From the NCBI GenBank assembly GCA_016713445.1, contig JADJPB010000010.1, positions 62,001-126,000 on the forward strand: DNA of 64,000 bases, in the 5' to 3' direction. Origin of the DNA: Bacteroidota bacterium (GTDB lineage Bacteria > Bacteroidota > Bacteroidia > AKYH767-A > OLB10). Shown here piece by piece: positions 43,940 through 52,641 of this stretch. The translations under genes were made by a program, and so were the position numbers. Under the pieces are notes generated by a model. That model worked only from the letters and a program-made list of their open reading frames with translations. It was not told where the DNA came from and did no database searches. Each line of letters opens with the position of its first letter. The stretch's first letter is position 1.

Positions 43940-45480
43940 ATGAAAAAGGAACTCCTCTTTTGCTATTTATTTCTTGTAGGCGGTTTTTAAAAGCGCAAAT
44001 TCCCGATTGAGTACCTCAATTGCACCGTTGTTCTATGCTAACTGCACCTCCTGCCATAACCCAAATGGCATCGGACACTTTTCATTGTTGACTTACAATA
44101 ATGCGATACTATATGCCCCCACCATTCGCAATGTAGTAGAATTTAGAAAAATGCCACCTTGGCCTGCTAATCCAGAATATCGACATTTTAAAGATGAAGC
44201 TCTTCTTGATTCACTTGAGATTATAGCTATCCTTGCTTGGATAGATAATGGTTTGCCGTTAGGAGACACTTCTCTTGCTCCTCCCATTCCTAGTTATGCA
44301 ATTGGCTAATCTTTGTTGGATACCATTCATCACACGATTAAAATACCTCCTTACACCATTCCAACAAACGCAGAGGTGTATCATTATTTTGCGTTTCACT
44401 CCGGATTTCAAGATACGGTTTACGTGAATCAAATTGAAGTGATCCCCGGACTACCTCAACTGGTACATCACGCAGATTTACATTATGATTTGACGGGCAC
44501 TTCTTTTTATAATGATTCTATTACTCCGACTCCAGGATTTTCTGGCGGACTCATTTCGAACTATTATATGAACGCCTGGCAACCCGGAGGAGGCATAGCA
44601 ACCTATCCTAACAACTGGGGAATCATGGTTCCGCCGGGTGCCGATTTTGTTATTGAAATTCATTATGGTCCTGGAGGTGTTGGACAAGTAGATACTACTA
44701 AAATGAATTTGCGTTTTATTACCCAACCACAAAATGTACGTAAGGTAAATGTAGGTTGGCTTTGAATAATCCGATTCCATCACAAGGGCCACTGATTATT
44801 CCACCAAATACAGTTCCTACTTTTGATCAGGAATCGAGTCCGATGCCTTCGTCTCGTTCGTTGATTGCTATCTGTCCCACATGCACAATTTAGGCGCCTC
44901 GTATACAGTTTGGTTTGTCGCATTAACAGGAGATTCCGTTCCACTCATTGATATTCCTGCATGGGATTTTCATTGGCAGAAATATTATACCTTCCAATAC
45001 ATTCAAAAAATTCCTGCCGGTGCAGGGTTAAAAGCAATTGCGACGTTCGATAATACTGTTAACAATCCGAATAACCCAAACAACCCTCCTATCATGGTAC
45101 AAAATGGTCCATTGACAACAGATGAAATGTTGATGACCTATTTTATTTATTCAAATTATCAAACAGGAGACGAAAATATACTATTGGATTCCTCGCTCTT
45201 GTCCACATTTATTAATGAAGTAGATCTTCATAAAGAAGAATTGTTTTTACTCTATCCAAACCCTTCCGACCATGTATTAAATATACAATCAAAGGGAATT
45301 GACCTTCGTGGTTTAAAAATTAATGTTAGAAATTCTTTGGGGAAGCTCCTTTTACAAAATACATGGTTCACACAAGGGTCGACAGAACAAATTTCTATCT
45401 GGTCTTTACCTGCGGGAATTTATCTGATAGAACTACAAGGCGAGAATTTTCAATCCGCACAACGATTCATCAAACAATGA
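43940..45480 (+). pseudogene. Secreted haem/copper type II monooxygenase-like protein with T9SS tail, three or more indels
   Basis: ATG 43940 starts a signal peptide. Restored frames give STSIAPLFYANCTSCHNPNG (haem motif CTSCH), FRKMPPWPANPEYRHFKDEA and IIAILAWIDNGLP. Two domains resembling the copper type II ascorbate-dependent monooxygenase fold follow (PQLVHHADLHYDLTG, PPGADFVIEIHYGPGGVG, LSHMHNLGASYTVWF with an HxH copper-type motif). A T9SS type A domain ends it (FLLYPNPSDHVLNIQS ... PAGIYLIELQG). The CxxCH-MPPW-HxH order is typical of bacterial proteins annotated as ascorbate-dependent monooxygenases, with unknown substrates. Breaks fall near 43986-44009, 44309 and 44762-44880. Confidence 0.7.
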
Positions 45481-45493
45481 AAAAGCGAAAAAT

Positions 45494-46811
45494 TTATTGT
45501 TTTAAGATGCGATGAATTTTACTTTCTTTTCCGATAAACTGTAAAAGATAAATTCCATTCGGCAATTCTTCCAACGATATTCGAGATTCATCCACTACTG
45601 ATTGTCGCAAAATAAATTTACCCATTGCATCCATAATTTTAACTTCATTGAATTGTCCTGTATGATGAAGTGTTACATGAGATGTTGTTGGATTGGGAAT
45701 AGATGATAGGAAGAGGTTAGATTTAATTCATCTTCGATTCCCGTACTTATCGTGTTACCATGATATCGGACGATGAATTGATTGGAAGGTTGATTAGCAT
45801 TTCTAAATCGTACAGGAATCTTTCCCGTTGATGGTTGTGCATCCGTATAAAAATAAAAATAAAAGATTGTGTTCCATTTGGAGGAATTGTAATCTGGATT
45901 AGATTTACATTCGGCAAATAACATACATCAGAACACAATGCTGTTTGCCAGGTGATCGGCATTTGAGGTGTTCCTTTTTCTGCATCGATTACTACGTTTG
46001 CTGTAGTAGATAAATTAAAGAGTGTTCCATGAATCGCTAAACATCGTTGGGTAAACCATATTCTATTGTATCCGTTACAAAGAAAAAGTTCCGTTGTTGG
46101 CAAAGCTATTACAATAGCCACTGTTTGTTCCCAGCAAACTATCTATCTCACAAAAAATATTTTCTGGAGCTTTGTTAAACCATTGTTGAAATGCAAATAC
46201 ACTTCCGTCTGTTTTGATAAGAGTGGCACTATTGGGTTCTGTACCGTAATTCAACCACCATTCATTGCATGGCCCGTCTATTAAAATTTCAGGACGAATA
46301 TAATAATGACTCAACAGAGAATCGGCAATTGCCATTCTTTCCCCGTATGTCTTTGGCTGACGATACAAAACACCTTCAGAAATATTAGCGCTCGTAGTCC
46401 ATACATTTCCACTGTAAGGACTTACATCTATATCAGGATGCGCTTCCACAGTATAAACAACATAAACCAGCAATTGCCCCTGATAAATGCTGTCAACCGT
46501 ATTAATGTTGGGAATTTTCCCTCTGAAAACGGGGCAAGTATAACTCGATGAAATTAAAAGCACCGGCAACCCTTGTTGTAAGACTTGCGACAGGTCTACA
46601 GAGTCCCCTGATAAAGTATACAATTTAAAATCTGGAACTGTAACTCCTGTCATAATACCCGGTATAGCTCCGCCCGCGTTGGTAGGGACAATTGGACAAA
46701 TACTATCGGCTGAATTAGGTAAAGCGTTTAATCCTATCGAAGGCAAAGCTGTGCGCTACTACTTAACAAGCCAAGACATAAACAACAACATAAAATAATA
46801 AATTTATTCAT
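45494..46811 (-). pseudogene. Secreted deiodinase-like thioredoxin-fold protein with T9SS tail, three indels
   Basis: Starts at ATG 46811 with signal peptide MNKFIILCCCLCLGLLSSSA. The next frame holds a thioredoxin-like domain: VPDFKLYTLSGDSVDLSQVL, LLISSSYTCPVFRGKIPNIN, VVYTVEAHPDIDV, TYGERMAIADSLL, GTEPNSATLIKTDGSV. The SYTCPVFR and VEAHP elements place it near the iodothyronine deiodinase-like family, with Cys where animal enzymes have selenocysteine. A middle segment (CLAIHGTLFNLSTTANVVID) and a C-terminal sorting domain (SIPNPTTSHVTLHH, ELPNGIYLLQFIG) follow in other frames. Breaks are near 46750, 46100 and 45720. The gene converges with the monooxygenase gene 13 bases away. Confidence 0.68.
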
Positions 46812-46907
46812 GAGGTTAAATTTTAGTGTTTTAGTAAGACCTTTAAAGACAAAATAAGTTTAATTGTTCAGTAAAATTAATATAATTGCCATGTAGTATA
46901 GCTAAAC

Positions 46908-47524
46908 ATGAAAAAAATATCACCTCTTCATTGCCGTTTTATCTATCTATTATTCTTCTTCAGTTATCAAGGTTGGGCACAACTATCTTCGGAATTTATT
47001 CCAATGGATTATGTATTGCTTATGATTCAACGCATCAAATCCTCACAGGATATTTCGAAGGATATGGAGGTTTCGATGAGCAAGCTCAACAACCTTTGTT
47101 CTCTTGTCTATTTTATTTTGAAGGACATTACTCCGATAGTTTGGTTTCCATTAAAAGTTATTATCCATTCGAAGAAAAGACAGATACCATTGTTGGAACT
47201 ATTAAAATAAAGAATGCGCAAACATTTGAAATGAAACTAGCAGAAGAACATGGGGGCTGTTGGAATGTTTCACATTTTGCAGAACAAGCCAATGAATTTG
47301 AAATAGTGGAAAAAAGAAATTGGAAGCGGATAAGTTATATCATTCATCCGGATGCAACTATCTATGATGAACCATCAGACAAGAAAACGGCAATCCAAAA
47401 AATCAAAAAGCCAATTGTTGTTTTTGTAGATGCAATAAAAGGCGACTGGTGTTTTATACACTTCGATTCAAAACCAACAACTCAAGGTTGGATTAAGAAA
47501 ACTAGTCTTTTTATACCTAAGTAA
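46908..47524 (+). pseudogene. Secreted SH3-like domain protein, one frameshift
   Basis: ATG 46908 encodes a signal peptide (FIYLLFFFSYQGWAQ). Near 46980 the frame shifts to GIYSNGLCIAYDSTHQILTG, YFEGYGGFDEQAQQPLFSCL, YPFEEKTDTIVGTIKIKNAQ and a C-terminal ATIYDEPSDKKTAIQKIKKP, VVFVDAIKGDWCFIHF, TTQGWIKKTSLFI. The last 65 residues resemble a bacterial SH3 domain (strand-turn pattern with GDW and GWI). The first domain is not recognised. Function unknown. Confidence 0.6.
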
Positions 47525-47928
47525 GCTTATGGAATCAAAACTCATACTCCTCCTTTCCGATATTGTTGAACCTATTTCCCATTAAATCCAATTATTATCT
47601 TCCTTTTTTAAGGTTATGAACAATTATTTTCAAACCAAATTTTAGGCTTTAAACAAAAATCAAAAAGAAAAGCCTTCAACTAGTAGCACAGGACGGATCC
47701 AACTTTAATAATATAAGTAATTGACTTATATAATATTATGAATAAATAGATTGCAGGTGTTCTGAAGATATGACCTGTCCAAAACTGTGAGTTTGAATGA
47801 ATATCAAATCAAAAGGAGTCTTTGCTAATAAAGAATTTCTTAAAAAACGTTGAAAACAAAGATATTTTACTATTGCACTGTTTTAATGCTTAGCTTTGCC
47901 ACCTATATTTAAACAAAAATTAATTAAC
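47525..47928 (+). other. Gene-free region upstream of the cold-shock gene
   Basis: Four hundred bases with no gene I can support. It holds a perfect inverted repeat ATATAAGT-AATTG-ACTTATAT at about 47711-47731, an AGGCTTT/AAAGCCT inverted repeat near 47643-47680, and a TAGCTTTG -7-like element at 47891-47898, 31 bases before the csp ATG. Long structured leaders are usual for cold-shock genes, but none is proven here. Confidence 0.35.
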
Positions 47929-48121
47929 ATGAGTAAAGGAACAGTAAAATTCTTCAATGAAGCTAAAGGCTTTGGATTCATCTGCGAAGAAGGAAACAAC
48001 AAAAGAACACTTTGTACACATTTCTGGTTTGATTGACGAAATCAGAGAAGGAGATGCAGTAGAATTCGATTTGAAAGAAGGCAAAAAAGGCTTGAATGCG
48101 GTAAATGTAAAGGTAGTTTAA
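47929..48121 (+). pseudogene. CspA-family cold shock protein, one-base insertion
   Basis: ATG 47929 starts GTVKFFNEAKGFGFICEEGN, the RNP1-like cold-shock motif. The frame fails at AAAA (48001-48004). With three A it continues KEHFVHISGLIDEIREGDAV, then EFDLKEGKKGLNAVNVKVV to the TAA at 48119-48121. The repaired protein is 63 residues, the usual CspA length, with the RNP2 motif FVHIS. CspA proteins bind single-stranded nucleic acid and act as RNA chaperones. A strong terminator follows. One extra A in a homopolymer within so conserved a gene is best explained as a consensus error. Confidence 0.85.
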
Positions 48122-48140
48122 TATTTACAATTAACTTTCT

Positions 48141-48178
48141 AACAAAAAAGCCTGTCACAAGTGATGGGCTTTTTTGTT
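48141..48178 (+). terminator. Strong rho-independent terminator after the cold-shock gene
   Basis: AACAAAAAAGCC and GGCTTTTTTGTT pair perfectly, with additional pairing of GTCAC and GTGAT in between. The T-rich arm serves as the U tract. Confidence 0.85.
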
Positions 48179-48209
48179 AAACAATATAAAACAAAATTTC
48201 AAAAGATAA

Positions 48210-48662
48210 ATGGGTAGATCACAAGAATCCTTTCATAAGAAGGAAGTAAAGAGTAAGAAAGACAAGAAGAGGAAAGAAAAAGAGCAGAAGAAATTAGCCA
48301 AAAAAGATAACCCTAAGTCAAGTAGCCTAGAGGATATGATGGCTTATGTGGATGAGAACGGTATGATTACAGATACACCTCCGGACCCTACAAAGAAAAC
48401 GGTTGTTACGGCAGAGTCCATCACAATTGGCATTCCAAAACGTGACGATACAATATCCGATGATCCTATTCGCAAGGGTGTCGTTTTGTTTTATAACGAT
48501 TCAAAAGGTTTTGGTTTTATTAAAGACAGCGAAACTCAAGAAAGCATTTTCGTTCATGCGAACAATTTGTTAGAAGCCATTAAAGAAAACAACATGGTTA
48601 CATTTGAAGTGATGATGGGACCAAAGGGACCCGCTGCTACGCAAGTGAAAATTATACGTTAA
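48210..48662 (+). CDS. Cold-shock-domain protein with lysine-rich N-terminal extension
   Basis: 150 residues. The first 35 are highly basic (MGRSQESFHKKEVKSKKDKK onwards), a middle linker (about 40-85) is acidic and proline-containing, and a C-terminal cold-shock domain occupies about 88-150. That domain has GVVLFYNDSKGFGFIKDSE (RNP1) and SIFVHANNLLEAIKENNMV (RNP2). The basic tail probably adds nonspecific RNA affinity. Family members are RNA chaperones or RNA-binding regulators. The gene follows the small csp gene but is separated from it by a strong terminator, so it likely has its own promoter. Confidence 0.88.
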   Translation: MGRSQESFHKKEVKSKKDKKRKEKEQKKLAKKDNPKSSSLEDMMAYVDENGMITDTPPDPTKKTVVTAESITIGIPKRDDTISDDPIRKGVVLFYNDSKGFGFIKDSETQESIFVHANNLLEAIKENNMVTFEVMMGPKGPAATQVKIIR

Positions 48663-48797
48663 TTAATTTTTTTCCTCGTACTTTTCTTTTTACTCATTTC
48701 AATTTTCTTTTAAGAAACAATACTCGATTTCATCTATGGGTCGCTTTTCAATTCAGAAGTATTAATTACTTTAGACTAAAATTTACAAATAAATAAG

Positions 48798-49397
48798 ATG
48801 AAACAACCTTTGGTTAATCCGAAGTCGAGTGTAAATGATCCTGAACTTCAAAAGCTCGTTGCCTTTTATAATGAAACGCTAGGCTTTTGTCCAAACAGTG
48901 TAATGACGATGCATCACCGACCCATCATCGCTACTTCATTTATTGAAATGAATAAGGCCGTAATGGAAAATAAAGGTCGTGTGACGAGTGCATTGAAACG
49001 CTTGATTGGATACATCAGTAGTTATACTGCAGGCTGTAATTATTGTCAAGCCCATACGATTCGCGCAGCCGAGCGTTATGGTGCAGAGAGTGTACAACTT
49101 GAAAATATTTGGGAATATAAATCGCATCCTTCTTTTTCAGATGCAGAAAGAGTCGCATTAGATTTCGCATTCGCAGCGTCTGTGATTCCGAATGCAGTGA
49201 ATGATGAACTTGCAGAAGCGCTTCGCAAACATTGGGACGAAGGAGAGATTGTAGAAATCTTAGGCGTGATCGCTCTCTTCGGTTTTCTAAATCGCTGGAA
49301 CGATTCCATGGGTACACAAATGGAAGTAGGTGCTATTGAATCTGGCGAAAAATACTTAACAGAAAAAGGATGGTCAATAGGTAAGCATGCCTACTAA
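48798..49397 (+). CDS. Carboxymuconolactone decarboxylase/AhpD-like protein
   Basis: 199 residues. The redox motif CNYCQAHT (Cys80, Cys83, His86) sits in an all-helical CMD fold (VTSALKRLIGYISSYTAGCNY, AERVALDFAFAASVIPNAV, EIVEILGVIALFGFLNRWND). AhpD-type proteins are thiol peroxidase or peroxidase-reductase components; carboxymuconolactone decarboxylases use the same fold without the CxxC. With the CxxCxxH motif intact, a disulfide-based peroxide or thiol role is the likely one. No alkyl hydroperoxide reductase gene is adjacent. Confidence 0.86.
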   Translation: MKQPLVNPKSSVNDPELQKLVAFYNETLGFCPNSVMTMHHRPIIATSFIEMNKAVMENKGRVTSALKRLIGYISSYTAGCNYCQAHTIRAAERYGAESVQLENIWEYKSHPSFSDAERVALDFAFAASVIPNAVNDELAEALRKHWDEGEIVEILGVIALFGFLNRWNDSMGTQMEVGAIESGEKYLTEKGWSIGKHAY

Positions 49398-49471
49398 TCA
49401 ACGATACAAATTGACTATTAAATAAAGCGATCACTTAATTTTGGTTGATTTATTATTAAAAGATAAAAAAA

Positions 49472-50242
49472 ATGAAAGAAAATAAAGAAGTCCGCATTGC
49501 TGTCTTAATCGATGCTGATAATATACCTTCCACCAACATTAAAGAAATGATGGAGGAGATTGCAAAGTATGGTACGCCTACTTTTAAAAGAATTTATGGT
49601 GACTGGACGCAGCCTAATTTAGGTGGATGGAAAAGGGTATTATTAGAAAATGCGATTACACCCATTCAACAGTATGGGTACACGAAAGGAAAAAATTCTA
49701 CGGATTCTAATATGATCATTGATGCCATGGACATTCTCTATTCCGAGAAGGTAGATGGCTTTTGTATTGTTTCCAGCGACAGTGATTTTACTCGATTAGC
49801 TACTCGACTACGTGAAGCCGGAATGCTCGTGATTGGATTAGGAGAAAAGAAAACACCGAATCCATTTATTGTAGCTTGCGATAAATTTATTTACTTGGAA
49901 ATTCTAAAAGTTCCAGAAGAAATAATAGAAGTTTCTTCACATGGAGGAAAAAATCAAAAGAAAAAGAAAAGCGAAACTAAAGAGGCCTTGCAAAAAATTG
50001 GTCACGATACCATTCAACTTATTTCTACCAGCATTACTTCTTTGGGAGACGATAGCGGTTGGGCTTTCTTGGGTGATGTAGGTAATTTAATTTTGAAAAA
50101 GCAACCGTCCTTCGATCCTAGAAATTTTGGATATATGAAATTAGCTTTGTTGCTAAAGAGTATCGGGAAATTTGAAATTGATGAAAGAGCTACCGATAAC
50201 AAGTCCATTAAAATTGGTGTATGTTCAGTGAAAAATAAATAG
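49472..50242 (+). CDS. NYN domain protein with C-terminal OST-HTH/LOTUS domain
   Basis: 256 residues. The N-terminal 145 form a NYN (PIN-like) nuclease domain with the acidic residues in RIAVLIDADNIPS (Asp14, Asp16), KNSTDSNMIIDAMDILYS and GFCIVSSDSDFTRLATRLRE. A lysine-rich linker (about 160-172) leads to an OST-HTH/LOTUS-like domain (about 178-250, LGDVGNLILKKQPSFDPRNF, GYMKLALLLKSIGKFEIDER). NYN-LOTUS proteins (LabA/Limkain type) are thought to cleave or process RNA, LOTUS binding RNA. The target is unknown. The gene appears monocistronic. Confidence 0.88.
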   Translation: MKENKEVRIAVLIDADNIPSTNIKEMMEEIAKYGTPTFKRIYGDWTQPNLGGWKRVLLENAITPIQQYGYTKGKNSTDSNMIIDAMDILYSEKVDGFCIVSSDSDFTRLATRLREAGMLVIGLGEKKTPNPFIVACDKFIYLEILKVPEEIIEVSSHGGKNQKKKKSETKEALQKIGHDTIQLISTSITSLGDDSGWAFLGDVGNLILKKQPSFDPRNFGYMKLALLLKSIGKFEIDERATDNKSIKIGVCSVKNK

Positions 50243-50280
50243 ATGTTTTTCTTACAATATTCATTCCTTTGAAAATGAAA

Positions 50281-50955
50281 CTATTTTTTTATCTCATGAA
50301 AAACGAGGTCTTCCAAGAAATCTAAAATATTGGATTCGCTTTTACTTTTTCCAAAATCAGTTAATGCAGGTAAATGTTGCATAAAGAAATTTTGAATGTG
50401 TGCCATTTCAACAATGGTGGTTGCTAATGAGCGGGGATATTTATAATCAGGATTGCATTCCAAAATATAATTTCCAATAACGGAGCACAAATCTTTATAA
50501 GGTTTAAAAAGTTGGTCCTGGTTATCTTCGTTGACGTGCTTGGTTAAATAGGCTTTACTTCCTTCCGAAATAATAATTTGATGCAAGATACTTTCATTCA
50601 CATAACTTGTTCGTATATCATCTTCCACTGAAGTTGCTAAAAACTTGATGGCCTTTCTTAATTTCTCTACAGGATCTAAAATATTTTCTGTGTAAGTAAT
50701 TACTCGATACTCCAACCAACTCCAATACCACGCCGTTATGTAAATTAGAAGCTTGTGTTTATTTTCAAAGTATCGATAAATTCCAGCCTCCGTAGTTCCA
50801 ATTGCAGTAGCCAGTTTTTTAAATGTAAAATCCTCAAACCCTTTTTCATGGATTAATTGAATACTAAAAAGAATGATTTTTTTACCTAAATCGGTCTGTT
50901 CTGGGTTTCTCAAGAACAATTTTTCATTCATTTTTATATTTAAAGAGTATTCCAT
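50281..50955 (-). CDS. TetR/AcrR family transcriptional regulator
   Basis: About 224 residues with the start taken at ATG 50955 (MEYSLNIKMNEKLFLRNPEQ). The longer reading from 51015 runs into the divergent promoter, and ATG 50931 is also possible. The N-terminal helix-turn-helix is typical: LIHEKGFEDFTFKKLATAIG, TTEAGIYRYFENKHKLLIYI. The rest is a ligand-binding helical domain with unknown inducer. It is divergent from the SulP-carbonic anhydrase operon, and a palindrome lies over the shared promoter, so the regulator probably represses that operon and perhaps itself. Confidence 0.87.
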   Translation of the reverse strand: MEYSLNIKMNEKLFLRNPEQTDLGKKIILFSIQLIHEKGFEDFTFKKLATAIGTTEAGIYRYFENKHKLLIYITAWYWSWLEYRVITYTENILDPVEKLRKAIKFLATSVEDDIRTSYVNESILHQIIISEGSKAYLTKHVNEDNQDQLFKPYKDLCSVIGNYILECNPDYKYPRSLATTIVEMAHIQNFFMQHLPALTDFGKSKSESNILDFLEDLVFHEIKK

Positions 50956-51012
50956 CTTACAATTTATATATTGAATATCAATTATTTGATTCGTCGAGCA
51001 AGAATTATTTGA

Positions 51013-51061
51013 CAAAGATATAAAAGTTTTACAATTATTTATGATAGTATTACTATCTTTG
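51013..51061. promoter_or_regulatory. Divergent promoters with a palindromic operator (TetR/SulP)
   Basis: A 15-base palindrome GATAGTATTACTATC (51043-51057, 7-bp arms around one base) overlaps the plus-strand -7 box TATCTTTG (51054-51061), 20 bases before the SulP start. The mirror-image -7 box TATCTTTG lies on the minus strand at 51020-51013 for the TetR gene. The overlap with the -7 box is what a repressor operator should look like. No good -33 boxes are visible. Confidence 0.62.
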
Positions 51062-51080
51062 CTTAAAATTTAAACAAGCC

Positions 51081-52607
51081 GTGGAAAAACAAAAATTACT
51101 AAAAGAGCTTAAAAATGATTTGCCCGCAAGTATAGTTGTGTTTTTTGTTGCTGTTCCCTTATGTTTAGGAATCGCTTTGGCCTCTGGGGCCCCATTATTT
51201 TCCGGAATCATAGCTGGAATTGTTGGTGGTATTGTAGTTGGAATGGCGAGTGGTTCATCCTTAGGTGTAAGTGGGCCAGCGGCAGGATTAGCTGTTATCG
51301 TCTTTAGTGCCATAGCTACATTAGGCACATGGCCTGCATTTTTAACGGCTGTTGTACTTGCAGGATGTATTCAATTAATTTTGGGCTTTGCGAAAGCTGG
51401 ATTTGTTGCTTACTTCTTTCCTTCGTCGGTCATTAAAGGAATGCTCAGTGGAATCGGATTGCTCATCATCTTAAAACAAATTCCGCATGCTTTAGGATAT
51501 GATAAAGATGCTGAAGGAGACGAATCTTTTTTTCAAAATAATGGAGAAAATACTTTTTCATCCATTAGCAATGCCATGGAACTCTTTACTCCTGGCGCTA
51601 TCTTAATTGCAATTATCTCTTTAGCTATTTTGATTTTATGGGATACTGTTCTTACGAAGAAACATAAAATATTTCAATTGATACAAGGCCCAATCGTTGT
51701 TGTTTTCTTGGGTATACTGATGAATTACCTCTACCAAAATAATATTTTGAACTTTAGTTTAGCGGCCGATCAAGTAGTAAATTTACCGGAACCTAAAAAT
51801 TTCAATGAGTTTATCGGACTTTTTACTTTCCCAGATTTCTCGGCGCTGACTTCTTATAAAGTTTATGAAGTTGCCATTGTATTAGCCATCATTGCAAGTA
51901 TAGAAACTTTATTGAGCGTTGAGGCTACTGATAAATTAGATCCGGCAAGAAGAGTTACCCCAACCAACCAAGAATTAAAAGCGCAAGGATTAGGAAATAT
52001 TATTTCTGGATTAATAGGTGGACTTCCCGTTACTCAAGTTATTGTACGAAGTTCTGCCAACATTAATTTTGGTGGTAAAACAAAAATGTCAACGATTTTG
52101 CATGGCATATTTCTTTTGATTAGCGCCATGATTTTAACTCCCATTTTAAATCTTTTACCACTTGCTAGTTTAGCGGCGATCCTATTGATGGTTGGTTACA
52201 AACTAACAAAGCCCAGCTTGTTTAAGCAAATGTATTCCTTAGGTTGGACGCAATTTATTCCGTTTGTAGTAACTATTGTTGGTATCATCTTTACTGATTT
52301 ATTAAAGGGAATAACGATTGGAATTTTATTTGGTATTTTCTATGTGCTCCGTGAGAGTTATCGTAATTCCCATCGTCATGATGTTATTACCAAGGAGAAT
52401 GGAAATGATGTTCACCGAATTTCGCTCGCTGAAGAAGTTTCCTTTTTCAATAAGGCAAGTATTCTGCAAGCATTAGATGCAATTCCAGAAAATTCTAAAG
52501 TTATTATTGACTTTACAAAATCTAAATCCATTTCTTTCGACGTTATTGAACTTATAAATGACTTCGAAAAAAATGCGTTGACTAAAAACATTCACGTTGA
52601 AAAATAA
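51081..52607 (+). CDS. SulP family transporter, probable bicarbonate uptake
   Basis: 508 residues from GTG 51081. About ten to twelve membrane segments carry the SulP motifs (DLPASIVVFFVAVPLCLGIA, GVSGPAAGLAVIVFSA, QGLGNIISGLIGGLPVTQVI, RSSANINFGGKTKMSTILHG). A short C-terminal STAS-like region (about 430-508: HRISLAEEVSFFNKASILQA, KVIIDFTKSKSISFDVIEL) ends the protein. The next gene is a beta-carbonic anhydrase 34 bases downstream. In bacteria SulP genes paired with carbonic anhydrase usually move bicarbonate, so inorganic-carbon uptake or pH balance is the likely role. Control by the divergent TetR regulator is inferred. Confidence 0.9.
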   Translation: MEKQKLLKELKNDLPASIVVFFVAVPLCLGIALASGAPLFSGIIAGIVGGIVVGMASGSSLGVSGPAAGLAVIVFSAIATLGTWPAFLTAVVLAGCIQLILGFAKAGFVAYFFPSSVIKGMLSGIGLLIILKQIPHALGYDKDAEGDESFFQNNGENTFSSISNAMELFTPGAILIAIISLAILILWDTVLTKKHKIFQLIQGPIVVVFLGILMNYLYQNNILNFSLAADQVVNLPEPKNFNEFIGLFTFPDFSALTSYKVYEVAIVLAIIASIETLLSVEATDKLDPARRVTPTNQELKAQGLGNIISGLIGGLPVTQVIVRSSANINFGGKTKMSTILHGIFLLISAMILTPILNLLPLASLAAILLMVGYKLTKPSLFKQMYSLGWTQFIPFVVTIVGIIFTDLLKGITIGILFGIFYVLRESYRNSHRHDVITKENGNDVHRISLAEEVSFFNKASILQALDAIPENSKVIIDFTKSKSISFDVIELINDFEKNALTKNIHVEK

Positions 52608-52641
52608 TTGATCCAACTCAATCCTTTAAATAAATAAAAAG

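Noticed and set aside
45700..45760. Possible tRNA-like TTCGATTCC motif
   Set aside because: No acceptor stem or cloverleaf surrounds it and it lies in a coding region on the minus strand.
47929..48121. Programmed ribosomal frameshift in csp and other split genes
   Set aside because: Breaks are scattered over unrelated families, in both directions, without a shared slippery site; indel errors explain them better.
50956..51015. Extended N-terminus of the TetR regulator from 51015
   Set aside because: It would overlap the minus-strand -7 box and lies before the usual family start.
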